From Natronoglomus mannanivorans (GTDB taxonomy: Archaea; Halobacteriota; Halobacteria; Halobacteriales; Natrialbaceae), in the NCBI GenBank assembly GCA_025517485.1, contig JAOPKB010000001.1:186001-250000 (forward strand): DNA of 64,000 bases, written 5' to 3'. The translations under genes and the position numbers were made by a program. Shown piece after piece: positions 51,988 through 61,754 of this stretch. Positions within the stretch are counted from its first letter, which is position 1. Every line of letters starts with the position of its first letter. Under the pieces are notes generated by a model. The model was not told where the DNA came from and did not search any database. It saw only the letters and a list, made by a program, of their open reading frames with translations.

Positions 51988-52938
51988 TCACAACCACGGG
52001 GCACGACTCGAATCGTCGTCAGAGTCGTCCATACCGGGTCCGGGGTACGGTTCGTCGAGTGGGTCGTTGTCGGTGTCGGTATTGGATTCGGTACCCGTTC
52101 CCGTCTCCGTACTATCCTCACCAGCACTGGGTTCGCCACTGGGATGCGGTCCGCCGTCGGCTCGAGTCCCACGGTCGTCACCCAGTACGCCGGTGATGGT
52201 GTCCGCGAGTTCGTCGCGGTCGGGATCGAACGCGAACAGTGCGGCTACCGCCAGCACGGCCAGCGGCGCGTTCCCGAACGGCATGCCGAGGATCGCCAGC
52301 GGAAGCAGCCCGAGTGCGACCGCGCTTCCGAAGCGGAACCGATCGATGTCCATGTACTCGCGCAGGTACGGCCCCAGCAGGGCGATCGAGAGCGCGAACG
52401 CGACGCCGACGACGGCTGCACCGGTGGCGTTGACGACGAGCCCCGGATCGTGCAGGACGGCCAGTTCGGCGCCGGCAGGGTCGATACTCGCGACCAGTCC
52501 CAATGCGATGATGATCCCCGGACTCGGCAGGTACTCACCGATCGTCGCACTCGCGGTCTTGGCCGCGATCGCCATGATCACGAGCGCGGCGAAGCGCTCG
52601 AAGATCACGATGTCGAGAACGCTGTCGAGTGCGGGTGCCAGCGCCGCTTGTACTGCTGCCAGAAGGATTAGCGGGATTCCCACCAGAAGAACGATCTTCG
52701 CCTGCTCGAGCGGCGCCCCATCCATATCGGCGAGGATGACTGCCACGGTGGCGCTCCCACCGAATATCAGCAGGCCGACCTGGATCGCACCGATCGGATC
52801 GTCCAGCGCGCCAGAGAGAACCAGCGCGGCGAAGACACCGTCGATCAGCGGAAGTCCCATGACCATCGCGAGCAGTCTGGCGTCACCGCCGACTAACGAC
52901 TCGAGACGGAGGGCGACCGGATGCTGTGACGTGCTCAT
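51988..52938 (-). CDS. DUF5794-like multi-pass membrane protein
   Basis: 316 residues with eight or so membrane helices over residues 18-250 (LLAMVMGLPLIDGVFAALVL, AIQVGLLIFGGSATVAVILA, AKIVLLVGIPLILLAAVQAA, FAALVIMAIAAKTASATIGE, VVGVAFALSIALLGPYLRE). The C-terminal 65 residues are an acidic Asp/Ser/Thr-rich tail. The pattern resembles DUF5794, a haloarchaeal family without known function. It starts upstream of tRNA-Trp on the same strand. Confidence 0.8.
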   Translation of the reverse strand: MSTSQHPVALRLESLVGGDARLLAMVMGLPLIDGVFAALVLSGALDDPIGAIQVGLLIFGGSATVAVILADMDGAPLEQAKIVLLVGIPLILLAAVQAALAPALDSVLDIVIFERFAALVIMAIAAKTASATIGEYLPSPGIIIALGLVASIDPAGAELAVLHDPGLVVNATGAAVVGVAFALSIALLGPYLREYMDIDRFRFGSAVALGLLPLAILGMPFGNAPLAVLAVAALFAFDPDRDELADTITGVLGDDRGTRADGGPHPSGEPSAGEDSTETGTGTESNTDTDNDPLDEPYPGPGMDDSDDDSSRAPWL

Positions 52939-53477
52939 CGATTACGACCGATGGCCGTGACCCGTGGCCAGAGGGGAGGATAACGGACTGTCCCGTTCCC
53001 GTTGGGGAAGCGCGCGGAGGCTCCACACGGACTGACCCGCAGGGAGCCAGTCTTTGGCCCGTTTGTGGCCGTTCGCTGCGAATGTGAATTTCCCGAATGT
53101 ACTCGTGGCGACGGAGCTGCTGTTCGTCTGGCCAGCACATCGGGTCTCACTCGTTCTCGCAGCGTTCATGAATAATCAGAACAGACCTGCCTCAATAAAG
53201 GTTCCGTGGGAAACGAACACACTCTGCAAGATTTCCAAACCGAATCCGTGAAATTCTGCCAGAAAATAACACCGATGTACGAACATCGACATGGAAGTCG
53301 GCAATCGGTCGTCCGTGTCGCCGTTTCAGTCGGAATTCCCACAGCGGCCGTGTTCGAACGGTTTCTCCTGACAGATCAACTCACTGAGGGCGTGTGAGCT
53401 GTGCTCCCGTGTGAGTGGATGGCGTTCGAGCCATCGTATCTCGCAACGCTTTTCCCCACCGATTCCGGACAGTTTAC
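52939..53477. other. Intergenic before guaB
   Basis: 540 bp. The part from 53160 to 53310 has lower GC. Several overlapping open frames on the minus strand (52935-53169) lack a consistent protein pattern. A T-rich CTTTTCC near 53447-53453 lies about 28 nt before the guaB ATG. Nothing else seen. Confidence 0.55.
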
Positions 53478-54977
53478 ATGGCGAACGACGTTCCTGAGCA
53501 CGAGCCCTACTCCTCGAAATTACGGGTCCCAGAGGCATTGACTTTCGACGACGTCTTGCTCCGACCGAAGGAGAGTCGCGTCGAACCCGACGAAGCCGAT
53601 CTCACCAGCCGCGTCTCGAAGACCGTCGAGGTATCGGTCCCGATCCTCTCGGCGGCGATGGACACCGTCACTGAGGCGGATATGGCGATCGCGATGGCTC
53701 GCCACGGCGGGATGGGTGTCATCCACCGAAACACGAACATCGACCGGATGGTCGAAGAGATCCACAGCGTCAAGCGTGCGGACGAACTCATCATCCCCCA
53801 CGACTCGGTCGTCACGGCCGATCCGGAGATGACCGTCCGCGAGGTCGACGAGATGATGGTCCGCGAGGGCGTCGGCGGTGCCCCCGTCACCAACACCAAC
53901 GGCGAGGTGCTCGGTATCATCTCGAGTACGGACATTCGTCCGCACCTCGAGGTCGGCGAGAACGACTCGGTCACCGAGGCGATGACCGACGAAGTCATCA
54001 CCGCGCCACAGGATATCGACGCCCGCGAAGCGTTCGATCTGATGTACGAACACCGAATCGAGCGCGTCCCCGTCGTCGACGACGAGAACCTCCTCGTGGG
54101 TCTCGTAACGATGCAGGGGATCCTCCAGCGTCGCGAGTACAAGGAGGCCGCTCGCGATAGTGACGGCAAACTCCGCTGTGGCGTCGCCGTCGGCCCGTTC
54201 GAGACCGATCGCGCGACCGCCGCTGACGAGGCTGGTGCCGACGTGCTCTTCATCGACTGTGCCCACGCGCACAACCTGAACGTCATCGACGGTGCCCGCG
54301 AGATCAAGGAGGCCGTCGAGGCCGACGTCGTCGTCGGCAACGTCGGCACCCGCGAAGCAGCCGAAGACCTCGTCGACTTCGCCGACGGGATCAAAGTCGG
54401 GATCGGTCCGGGCTCGATCTGTACCACGCGCGTGGTCTCCGGTGCCGGAATGCCCCAGATCACGGCCGTCTCCCAGGTCGCAGACGTCGCGAGCGAACAC
54501 GACGTGCCCGTCATCGCCGACGGCGGTATCCGCTACTCCGGTGACGCGATCAAAGCAGTCGCCGCCGGCGCAGACGCCGTCATGCTCGGCTCTTACTTCG
54601 CGGGGACCGACGAGGCGCCGGGCCGTGTCGTCACGATGAACGGCAAGAAGTACAAGCAGTACCGCGGGATGGGCAGCGTCGGTGCGATGAAATCCGGCGA
54701 CGCCGATCGCTATCTCAAGGAAGACCCCGAAGACGACGAGGAGTACGTCCCGGAAGGTGTCGAAGCCGCAACGCCGTACAAAGGGACGCTCAAGTCCGAA
54801 CTTCACCAACTCGCCGGCGGGATGCAATCGGGCATGGGTTACGTCGGCGCCGAAACTATCCCCGAATTCAAAGAGCGCGCCGAGTTCGTCCGCGTCTCGA
54901 GTGCGGGACAGGCGGAGGGCCACGCCCACGACGTCGTTATCACCGACGAAGCACCGAACTACTCGCCGGACGAGTAA
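53478..54977 (+). CDS. guaB: Inosine-5'-monophosphate dehydrogenase
   Basis: 499 residues from ATG at 53478. It oxidises IMP to XMP, the committed step of GMP synthesis. The barrel start LTFDDVLLRPKESRVEPDEA, the paired CBS domains (about 95-215), the phosphate and catalytic loop KVGIGPGSICTTRVVSG with Cys315, DGGIRYSGDAIKAVAAGADA, and the flap KYKQYRGMGSVGAM are all present. Length is normal. A T-rich box near 53450 precedes the start. The gene is monocistronic. Confidence 0.97.
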   Translation: MANDVPEHEPYSSKLRVPEALTFDDVLLRPKESRVEPDEADLTSRVSKTVEVSVPILSAAMDTVTEADMAIAMARHGGMGVIHRNTNIDRMVEEIHSVKRADELIIPHDSVVTADPEMTVREVDEMMVREGVGGAPVTNTNGEVLGIISSTDIRPHLEVGENDSVTEAMTDEVITAPQDIDAREAFDLMYEHRIERVPVVDDENLLVGLVTMQGILQRREYKEAARDSDGKLRCGVAVGPFETDRATAADEAGADVLFIDCAHAHNLNVIDGAREIKEAVEADVVVGNVGTREAAEDLVDFADGIKVGIGPGSICTTRVVSGAGMPQITAVSQVADVASEHDVPVIADGGIRYSGDAIKAVAAGADAVMLGSYFAGTDEAPGRVVTMNGKKYKQYRGMGSVGAMKSGDADRYLKEDPEDDEEYVPEGVEAATPYKGTLKSELHQLAGGMQSGMGYVGAETIPEFKERAEFVRVSSAGQAEGHAHDVVITDEAPNYSPDE

Positions 54978-55195
54978 CGCGCTGGAACGTTACGGCCCGG
55001 GGTTCCGTCTTCTCCGCTCTTAGGTGGCGTATTTCTGCGGCGATCGATTTCGGAGTTCGAGTCTCAGAGAGTCAGTGTACCACCGGGTGAGGGACGTCTC
55101 GAGTCGGTGTCGGGACCAGACTCGATTCCGGGTCACCGATCATACCGAGCACGCGAAGAGCAACACCTACAATCGCTCGGTCGCTTCTATCGACT

Positions 55196-55594
55196 GTGAA
55201 CCGCCGTACGCTACTTCGCGCCGGCATCCCTCTCTCGGTCGTCGCGCTCTCTGGCTGTCTCAGCTCGATCCGGGATCTCCGGCTTAGCACACCGGTCGTC
55301 ATCGAGATCGAAAACGAGATGGAGAACAACCAAAACGTGGTGATCACCGCCCACGCCCTCGCGGACGACCGTCAGACGTACGATGAGGCCGTCAGCGTCT
55401 CACCCGATCAGACGACGACCGTCGGCCGTCTCTCCGACGAAGACCAGCACGTCCGAACCGCACTCGTCGATTCCGACGGTAACGAACTCGACGTCGAGGA
55501 GACGTTCGTCGGTGAACGGACCCAGAGTCTCGGCATCGTGATCATCGACGGTGGGATCGAACTCGACGTTCGCGAACGGGAACCATCCGAGTAA
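55196..55594 (+). CDS. Tat-type lipoprotein, unknown function
   Basis: 132 residues from GTG at 55196. MNRRTLLRAGIPLSVVALSG has the twin-arginine motif and the lipobox LSGC, with Cys21 as lipid site. The mature part is beta-strand rich (VVIEIENEMENNQNVVITAH, TTTVGRLSDEDQHVRTAL, SLGIVIIDGGIELDVRERE), an immunoglobulin-like fold. It lies between guaB and the convergent ycaO gene. Function is unknown. Confidence 0.82.
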   Translation: MNRRTLLRAGIPLSVVALSGCLSSIRDLRLSTPVVIEIENEMENNQNVVITAHALADDRQTYDEAVSVSPDQTTTVGRLSDEDQHVRTALVDSDGNELDVEETFVGERTQSLGIVIIDGGIELDVREREPSE

Positions 55595-55653
55595 CTGTTT
55601 TCCACCGTAACGACACCGACCAGAGTGACGTAATACGAAACCGATGATACCGC

Positions 55654-57408
55654 CTACGGGAACGGATGATACGCCCGCTCGAGTCGCGACTCGAATCCGA
55701 GGTCGTCGGGGACGGTCCGTGCGCGCTCACCGAAGAACGTCTCGCCGGTAAACAGCGGCTGTGCGCCGGGGACGACGACGCGAACGCCCTCGAATCCGAG
55801 TTCAGCGACGTCCCTCGTCGTAAGTCGCGCGGCGGCAGGCTGGAGTCCGACGTCGACGACGCGGTCGACGAGCGTCTCGAGTGCAGCGGCCCCCGTGGGA
55901 ACCGGATCGGGGCCGACCGAGGCGGCCGGAATCGTGCGGTCGGCGTCGACGTCGACGAACTCGCGGACCCGGTCGGGGAACGAGGCGTACTCGGCGATCG
56001 CGCCGCCGGCGTCCGCGGCGTCGTCGGGACCCATCGACCGTAACTCCATCCAGTTCTGGAGCGCTTCGGCCAGCGCTGACCGCGCCGCTGCGGTCGCGTC
56101 GAGGTCGGCCGCCGAACCGACCGCGAAGTGGGGCCACTCCCACTCGTCTGTCCACGTCTCGCGGTCACCCTCCCGATGGACTGCGACCGCGACGACCGGA
56201 ACGTCGATATCCTGGGTGACCAGCAGCGGCGTTACAGTGAGTCCCTCACTCCGAGCGCGTCGCTCGAGGGTCTCGAAGGTGTCATCCTCGACGGCGAGCT
56301 CCAGCGGTTCGAACGTCGAGTACCACGCGAGCATCGTCGCGTCGCGTTCGACGACCTCGGTGAGCCCGGAGACGAGTGCGTCGACGGTCGACGAGCCGAG
56401 TCCGAGCCCGGTCGTGATCGCCGGAACCAGCCGTTCGCCGGGCTGGGGGAACTGGACGGCGGCCGCGGGCAGGTGCACCGCTTCGCCCGTCGCGAGCCGT
56501 TCGCCGACGACCCACCGGTGTTCGCTCCCAGGATCGAACGCCGGCGCGTCGTCCGGTCGGACGAGGTCGGTCGGTGCGACGGCGCGCTCGAGGTCGTCGT
56601 CGCTCGCGCGGACGAAGTCGTCGTCGCGGTAGACGGCCGCGCAGTAGCGCTCGAGGGCTTCACCGACGGCTTTCATCATCGCCGTATCCCAGTCGATCGC
56701 GACCCCCGCGGACTGAGGCGGTGCTTTGGCGTCACTGTAGGCGGTGGTGTCGGCGGCGGTCGCGAGGTAGTAGGGCGCGGGGAACGACTCGAGTTCGCCG
56801 AGTCCGGTGACCAGTCCGACGCGGTCGTCGGTCGCGGCTTCGGCTCGGTCGAGCGCGGTCTCGAGCGCGAGCGTCTCGTCGTCGCGCCCGAGGGATCGAT
56901 CGCGTGTCGAGGATTGGCACGCACAGCCGGGGACCGGCAGGAAACGCCGGCGAGCGTGAGGGACCTCGCGGACGTGACCGAGGATCGAGTTCTCGACGCC
57001 GGAGAAGACGCGCACGCACTCGTGGCCGGCGACCGATCCAGCGAACCGTGCTGCACTCCGGTCGGCGCTCGGCCGATCCGCCGGCTCCTCGGTCGTCGAG
57101 GCGACGCGGGCCCGGAGACACTCGTAACATCCTGTCTTCGCCGAGAACCCCGCTACGGCGGCGTCGACCTCCGGGAGCGGATGCCCGCCGACGCCACCGA
57201 CTTCGACGGCGATCCAAGGCGTGTTGCCCGCTCGAGCGGCGTCGTTCGCCCGTTGGAACGTCGCTGCGCCGGTGACGTCGGTGACGACCGCGAAGCGGGC
57301 GTCTGCTACGGCCGGCGGATCAGCCGATCGGACGTCGATGTCGACGTCCTCGAGTGCGGTGGCGACGGCGTCCCGGACGGGGTCGTCGCCGACGATGTGT
57401 ACTTCCAT
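55654..57408 (-). CDS. YcaO-domain protein with N-terminal four-cysteine domain
   Basis: 584 residues. Residues 1-175 resemble the E1/ThiF-like (leader-binding) domain of azoline-forming enzymes, with a Zn-type CYEC (94, 97) and CACQ (162, 164). The YcaO domain (about 205-575) has MMKAVGEALERYCAAVYRDD (ATP/Mg Glu), GLTEVVERDATMLAWYS and ARSALAEALQNWMELRSMGP. It ends in HPFP, like the proline-ending tails of catalytically active YcaOs. YcaO activates backbone amides with ATP. No precursor peptide, TfuA or dehydrogenase gene is seen next to it. Confidence 0.87.
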   Translation of the reverse strand: MEVHIVGDDPVRDAVATALEDVDIDVRSADPPAVADARFAVVTDVTGAATFQRANDAARAGNTPWIAVEVGGVGGHPLPEVDAAVAGFSAKTGCYECLRARVASTTEEPADRPSADRSAARFAGSVAGHECVRVFSGVENSILGHVREVPHARRRFLPVPGCACQSSTRDRSLGRDDETLALETALDRAEAATDDRVGLVTGLGELESFPAPYYLATAADTTAYSDAKAPPQSAGVAIDWDTAMMKAVGEALERYCAAVYRDDDFVRASDDDLERAVAPTDLVRPDDAPAFDPGSEHRWVVGERLATGEAVHLPAAAVQFPQPGERLVPAITTGLGLGSSTVDALVSGLTEVVERDATMLAWYSTFEPLELAVEDDTFETLERRARSEGLTVTPLLVTQDIDVPVVAVAVHREGDRETWTDEWEWPHFAVGSAADLDATAAARSALAEALQNWMELRSMGPDDAADAGGAIAEYASFPDRVREFVDVDADRTIPAASVGPDPVPTGAAALETLVDRVVDVGLQPAAARLTTRDVAELGFEGVRVVVPGAQPLFTGETFFGERARTVPDDLGFESRLERAYHPFP

Positions 57409-57501
57409 GTCGGGTGTCTCGGAGGCCGATGGGAAAAGCGACCCGCTCGCGGTCGGGATCGAGATCGTGACGGAAAATTGAATTGTGGGTCGGTGTCGTC
57501 G

Positions 57502-57954
57502 TTACGCGTCGTCTCCGACAGCCTCGTCCTCGAGTCGCTCGAGGACCTCCTGGGCGTTCTCGACGGCAGCCTCCTTCTTGGCGGGGTAGGCCTCGACTTT
57601 CGCCCGGAAGGTGATGCCGTCGCCGAGTCGAATCGCGTCGCCGAAGGCGGCCTGTTTGTCGAGTCGCAAGAACAGTTCCGTGTTCTCGGTCACCCGCTGG
57701 TCGAGTTCCGCGAGCAACTGGTCGAGTTCCTCGAGTTCGGCGAGTCGTGCGAGGACGTGGCGGATCTCGTCGGCTCGTTCGACGCGAGCCGAGAGGACGA
57801 GGATGCGGTCGCCATAGTGGCCCTCGCTCTCGACGCGTTCGATTTCGAATTCCTCGGGGAGGAACGTTCGAAGCGCGGCCTCGACGCGTTTTTCGTCCTC
57901 GGTGGCGTAACAAAACGTTCGCAGGTCGACGTAGTGCAGCGGGATCTGTGGCAT
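57502..57954 (-). CDS. Archaeal RNA-binding protein (COG1325-like)
   Basis: 150 residues from ATG at 57954. The sequence HYVDLRTFCYATEDEKRVEA, FLPEEFEIERVESEGHYGDR and ALRTFL, then the helix LAELEELDQLLAELDQRVTE and ELFLRLDKQAAFGDAIRLGD, matches the archaeal family annotated as exosome-associated RNA-binding subunit. It lies on the same strand upstream of ycaO (93 bp), but a promoter may separate them. Its precise role in RNA processing is not known. Confidence 0.8.
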   Translation of the reverse strand: MPQIPLHYVDLRTFCYATEDEKRVEAALRTFLPEEFEIERVESEGHYGDRILVLSARVERADEIRHVLARLAELEELDQLLAELDQRVTENTELFLRLDKQAAFGDAIRLGDGITFRAKVEAYPAKKEAAVENAQEVLERLEDEAVGDDA

Positions 57955-58060
57955 TCGTCTGTGCGTGTGCGTGCCCGTGAGAGGAGGGCTCGGGTGTGGA
58001 TGTGGGTGTCGGTTAGAGTGGAAGTGAGAGTGAGAGTGTGAGTCTCGGTGTCCACTCGGT

Positions 58061-58273
58061 TTATTCGTCGTCGGCGTCGTCAGCGTCGGCCTCGTCGTCG
58101 TCGGCCTCGAGGGAGTCCTCGGGAACGCCGGTTTCCTGTCCGTCCTCGAAGCTGATCGTGTAGGTGACGTCGCCGAACATCGATTCGATCGTCTGCGTGA
58201 CCGTGCCGGTCTCGCCGTCGAACTCGCTGTGCTGGTCGTCAAGAACGACGCGGTCGTCTTCCTCGAAGCTCAT
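58061..58273 (-). CDS. Small SH3/KOW-like acidic protein
   Basis: 70 residues from ATG at 58273; the longer frame to 58561 overlaps the TrmB start. MSFEEDDRVVLDDQHSEFDG is the first strand pair, then GETGTVTQTIES and YTISFEDGQETGVPEDSLE complete a small barrel like KOW/DUF1918 proteins. The tail is a 17-residue Asp/Glu/Ala run. It is upstream of the RNA-binding gene on the same strand. Function unknown. Confidence 0.78.
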   Translation of the reverse strand: MSFEEDDRVVLDDQHSEFDGETGTVTQTIESMFGDVTYTISFEDGQETGVPEDSLEADDDEADADDADDE

Positions 58274-58450
58274 ACCTGCAGTTCCCCGTCGTGGGGTAAA
58301 AAGGGACTGATTCACGGCAACGACGTGGCTGCCGGCCAGAACCACGAACGCGAGCCCGCGTCGTCGACCGGCCAAGGGGCCGAGAACCCACTGGTCTGGG
58401 CGACGAGGGACCGCCATCCGTGAGACGAGACCGTACAACTGGATTTCGAA

Positions 58451-58460
58451 AACAGGTGTT
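58451..58460 (+). promoter_or_regulatory. AACAGGTGTT operator candidate, site A
   Basis: AACAGGTGTT, centred 28 bp upstream of the TTTATC box (58481-58486) of the trmB gene at 58509. The same ten bases recur upstream of the ABC transporter (site C) and, with one change, between the second trmB gene and its divergent neighbour (site B). Confidence 0.6.
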
Positions 58461-58508
58461 ACTCCGTCCATAATAACTTGTTTATCCGAGGAAATACTCG
58501 GGGGAGAC

Positions 58509-59570
58509 ATGGCCCAAGACGAACTCCGATCGACCGTCGAACGCGTCGGTGATCGGTTCAATCTCGGAGAGTACGAGATTGACGCCTATTTGACGGTACT
58601 CGAACACGGGAAACTGACGGCGAGCGAGATCGCGGATCGTACGGATATCCCGCAGCCACGGGTGTACGATACGGTCCGCAGTTTGAGCGACCGGGGGCTG
58701 GTCGAACTTCGCGAGTCGCGACCGATGCAGATCGTCGCGATCGACCCCGACGAGGCCTTCGACGACGTCCAGTCCTCACTCGAGGAGATGATCGACGAAC
58801 TCGGCGCGAGGTACACCGCCCCCGCGCGCGACACCGAGGCCGTCACGCTCGTGAAATCGCGGTCGACGATCCTGCGCTATCTCGAGGAGGTGATCGAGGC
58901 CGCGGAGTACGAACTCGCGCTCTCGCTGACGCCGGATCTCCTCTACCGGTTCGAAGAGCACCTCTCGAAGGTAACCGATGCGGGCGTCAGCGTCGACCTG
59001 CTCGTGACGCCCGCGACGGACGCCCCGAGCCCGGCCGAGTTCGACTATCCCGACGTGGCGACGACGGCGCGGGCCCGCCGCGGAATCACGACGCCCGTGA
59101 TCGCAGTCGCCGACGGCACCTACTCGATCTACGCGACACAGGACGCCCTCCGTGACGATCAGGACCGCTACGGCGTCATCTTCAACCGCTCGGCGCTCGG
59201 CTTTCTCGTCTCCGGCTTCTTCGGGACCGTCCTCTGGACGACCGCGGAAGAGACGCTCGGCGAGGACGGCGACGGAAGACCGCACCCGCGTCGATACGCC
59301 TCGATTCGTCGCTGCGTGAAAGACCTCATCGACGCCGGTGGCGAGTTCTACGCGACGATCGAAGGCCGAGACGTCGAGACTGGCGATCCGCGGGTCGTCC
59401 GCGGGATGATTTCCGACGTCTCCTTCGAGATGACAGAAGAGGTCGCCTCGCTCACCCTCGAGACCGAGAGCGGACTGGTGACCGTCGGTGGCCGCGTCGC
59501 CGCACTCGAGGACGTCGAAGCGCACGTGATTCGGATCGGCCGCGACGAACCGCCGACGGACGACGAGTAG
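58509..59570 (+). CDS. TrmB-family sugar-responsive transcription regulator (1)
   Basis: 353 residues. The winged helix (1-75) is [55 protein letters not shown] helical linker and the TrmB sugar-binding domain follow: [40 protein letters not shown], and [25 protein letters not shown] (58481-58486) lies about 26 nt before the ATG, so the mRNA is leaderless. The Halobacterium TrmB is a global carbon regulator. Proximity to the transporter and the site A motif suggest local control too. Confidence 0.92.
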   Translation: MAQDELRSTVERVGDRFNLGEYEIDAYLTVLEHGKLTASEIADRTDIPQPRVYDTVRSLSDRGLVELRESRPMQIVAIDPDEAFDDVQSSLEEMIDELGARYTAPARDTEAVTLVKSRSTILRYLEEVIEAAEYELALSLTPDLLYRFEEHLSKVTDAGVSVDLLVTPATDAPSPAEFDYPDVATTARARRGITTPVIAVADGTYSIYATQDALRDDQDRYGVIFNRSALGFLVSGFFGTVLWTTAEETLGEDGDGRPHPRRYASIRRCVKDLIDAGGEFYATIEGRDVETGDPRVVRGMISDVSFEMTEEVASLTLETESGLVTVGGRVAALEDVEAHVIRIGRDEPPTDDE

Positions 59571-59582
59571 AACTGATCGATC

Positions 59583-60374
59583 TCACTCGTACGTGAAGAG
59601 TCGAACCGAACAGTCGGGACAGACGAGCTTTTCCTTCGGTTCCGACCCGATCGGCGTCACGTCACCACAGCACGTCGACGTCGAGACGATCACCTCGCCC
59701 TCACAGAGCGGACAGGCCTCGAGGAGCGTGCGGAAGGGGCGACCCGCCGCGAGCCGGATTCGTTCGTCGTCGACGTGGGACTCGAGGGTGCTGGCGGCGG
59801 CGAGCTCGGCGACGGCGATGGCGTGGGGTAAGAGCGTGAGTGACGCGTTTTCGGCGTCGAGGACGACGTAGGCGTTCCCCCAGCGGGTCTCCCCGCGGGC
59901 GTCGATCGAGTCCGGCGTCACCGCGTCGCCGACGGCGGCGAGTTCCTCGATGTCCAGCGTCCGGAGCTCGGCCATCTCCTCGCGCCACGCGCGGCGGACC
60001 GATGGCTCGAGTGCGATTTCCTCACCGTCGGGGACGACGACGCCGGCCTCGACGAGTGCGGTGAGAACGTCCTCGCCGTCGGGGGTGCCGGTGTCCGACA
60101 GCGAGCCGGGTTCTCGGTCGTGGTCGAAGGGGTCACCGGGCAGCAGTGAAACGAGCTGAGGCGCGAACCGTGGCGTAAACGGGACGAGATAGCCCCGGAG
60201 GACGATCGTCGCGAGACCCACGGCGGCGAGGCCGACCGCGACGAACGGGAGTCCGAGAACCGTCACGACTGTCACGCCGATCCAGAGGAGCATTCCGTTG
60301 AGAACGGTACACGGCCAGCACCGATTGGAGCCGGTGAACTCGGGCTGGCGAACCCGCTCGAGCAGGGGAGTCAT
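59583..60374 (-). CDS. Membrane protein with C-terminal zinc-ribbon
   Basis: 263 residues from ATG at 60374. CATACTAC on the minus strand (60396-60403) is centred about 26 nt before it, so the start is supported over the frame extended to 60632. WPCTVLNGMLLWIGVTVVTV and FVAVGLAAVGLATIVLRGYL are two membrane helices. A mixed acidic domain covers 90-210. The end carries CPLCEGEVIVSTSTCCGD and CPDC, a zinc-ribbon. Family not named. It lies between the two trmB genes, divergent from trmB 2, and shares site B. Confidence 0.75.
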   Translation of the reverse strand: MTPLLERVRQPEFTGSNRCWPCTVLNGMLLWIGVTVVTVLGLPFVAVGLAAVGLATIVLRGYLVPFTPRFAPQLVSLLPGDPFDHDREPGSLSDTGTPDGEDVLTALVEAGVVVPDGEEIALEPSVRRAWREEMAELRTLDIEELAAVGDAVTPDSIDARGETRWGNAYVVLDAENASLTLLPHAIAVAELAAASTLESHVDDERIRLAAGRPFRTLLEACPLCEGEVIVSTSTCCGDVTPIGSEPKEKLVCPDCSVRLFTYE

Positions 60375-60430
60375 GAGTGACAGTATTCGCGAGAGTAGTA
60401 TGAGTGTGGCGACCGGCCAACCCTTTTTAC

Positions 60431-60440
60431 AACAGGTGTG
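60431..60440 (+). promoter_or_regulatory. AACAGGTGTG operator candidate, site B
   Basis: AACAGGTGTG, one base from sites A and C. It lies 36 bp upstream of the TATA box of the divergent membrane protein gene and just before CCTATACC at 60445-60452, a possible box for the second trmB gene. Confidence 0.5.
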
Positions 60441-60609
60441 GTATCCTATACCAGATGAGTCCGAACGAACGATTGCAGGCGCGGTCACGGGCCGTTCGGT
60501 GGCCGAAACGGGAGCAGAGAGACTCACCGGCCGACGAGTACGCGCGAGAGTTGAGACAGTGCTTCGACACATTGATCGACCACGGGCGACCAGATGCGAG
60601 TACCGAATC

Positions 60610-61686
60610 ATGGAACGCGACGAACTAATCACGGTTCTCGAAGACGCTGGTCTCTCGCCGTATCAAGCCGACGCGTTCGTAACCATTCTGAAACTCGGCT
60701 CCTCCTCGGCGACCGACATCGCGAAGGCGAGTTCGGTCCCGGACCCCCGCATCTACGACGTCCTCCGAGACCTCGAGGAGAAAGGGTACATCGAGACCTA
60801 CGAACAGGACAGTCTGCACGCACGCGCCCACAGCCCCGCGGAGGTCCTCGAGGACCTGCGGTCTCGAGCCGATCGGTTCGAGGACGCGGCCGACGAGATC
60901 GAAGATCGGTGGAGCCAGCCCGATATCGAGGAGCACAAGGTGAGTATCGTCAAGCGAATCGATACCGTACTCGACCGGGCGGAGTCGTTGATCCGGACCG
61001 CCGAGAACCAGATTCAGATCGGCCTCACTCCCGGACAGTTCGACCAGCTCGCCGGTGCGCTCGTAGAGGCCCACGACCGCGGTGTCCACATTCGGCTCTG
61101 TCTGTATCCGATGGGGACCGACGAGATCGATCTCCCCTCCGATGCGGAACTCGCGGCGACGTGTACCGAGGCGCGCTACCGGGACATCCCGTCGCCGTTC
61201 GTCGCGATCGTCGATCGGTCGTGGACCTGTTTCTCGCCGCACGACCAGTCGACCAACCAGTACGGCGTGCTGGTCAACGACCGCGCCCACGCCTACGTCT
61301 TTCACTGGTACTTCCTGACCTGTCTCTGGGAGGTCTACGAGCAGGTGTACTCCGCCAACCGAGACGAGCCGCCGATCACGTACGTCGATCTTCGACAGTG
61401 TGTTCGCGAGATCGAACCGCTCCTCGAGGAGGGGGCGACGCTCACGATGACGGTTCAGGGCTTCGACACGGCCGATGGCACAGCCGTCGAACGGCGAGGA
61501 CGCGTTCTGGGGGTCAACTACACCGGCGTGTCGGGAACCGACGACGGAACGACACCGCTGCCACAGCTCGCGGGCGAGGTGTCGATCACCCTCGAGACCG
61601 AGGACGGAACCTGTCTCGTCGGTGGCTGGGGTGCGATGCTCGAGGATCTCGAGGCGACGCGGTTGACGATCGACGAAATCGAGTAA
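60610..61686 (+). CDS. TrmB-family transcription regulator (2), next to ABC transporter
   Basis: 358 residues from ATG at 60610; the open frame upstream is not protein-like. Winged helix: LEDAGLSPYQADAFVTILKL, ATDIAKASSVPDPRIYDVLR, LEEKGYIETYEQD. The sensor domain follows with VSIVKRIDTVLDRAESLIRT and ends GGWGAMLEDLEATRLTIDE. A promoter at 60445 would leave a leader of about 135 nt, so an undetected nearer start is possible. It is followed 128 bp downstream by the transporter binding-protein gene, which strongly suggests that it regulates that transporter. Confidence 0.92.
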   Translation: MERDELITVLEDAGLSPYQADAFVTILKLGSSSATDIAKASSVPDPRIYDVLRDLEEKGYIETYEQDSLHARAHSPAEVLEDLRSRADRFEDAADEIEDRWSQPDIEEHKVSIVKRIDTVLDRAESLIRTAENQIQIGLTPGQFDQLAGALVEAHDRGVHIRLCLYPMGTDEIDLPSDAELAATCTEARYRDIPSPFVAIVDRSWTCFSPHDQSTNQYGVLVNDRAHAYVFHWYFLTCLWEVYEQVYSANRDEPPITYVDLRQCVREIEPLLEEGATLTMTVQGFDTADGTAVERRGRVLGVNYTGVSGTDDGTTPLPQLAGEVSITLETEDGTCLVGGWGAMLEDLEATRLTIDEIE

Positions 61687-61754
61687 TATGAATTGTTTTT
61701 GATTACGGTACTCTTGGTCCAGAGCCATCTATGTAAGAACGCAAATTCATTAAC

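Noticed and set aside
53054..53251. Possible 65-residue membrane protein upstream of guaB
   Set aside because: Overlaps three minus-strand frames of equal quality; no start signal or conserved pattern.
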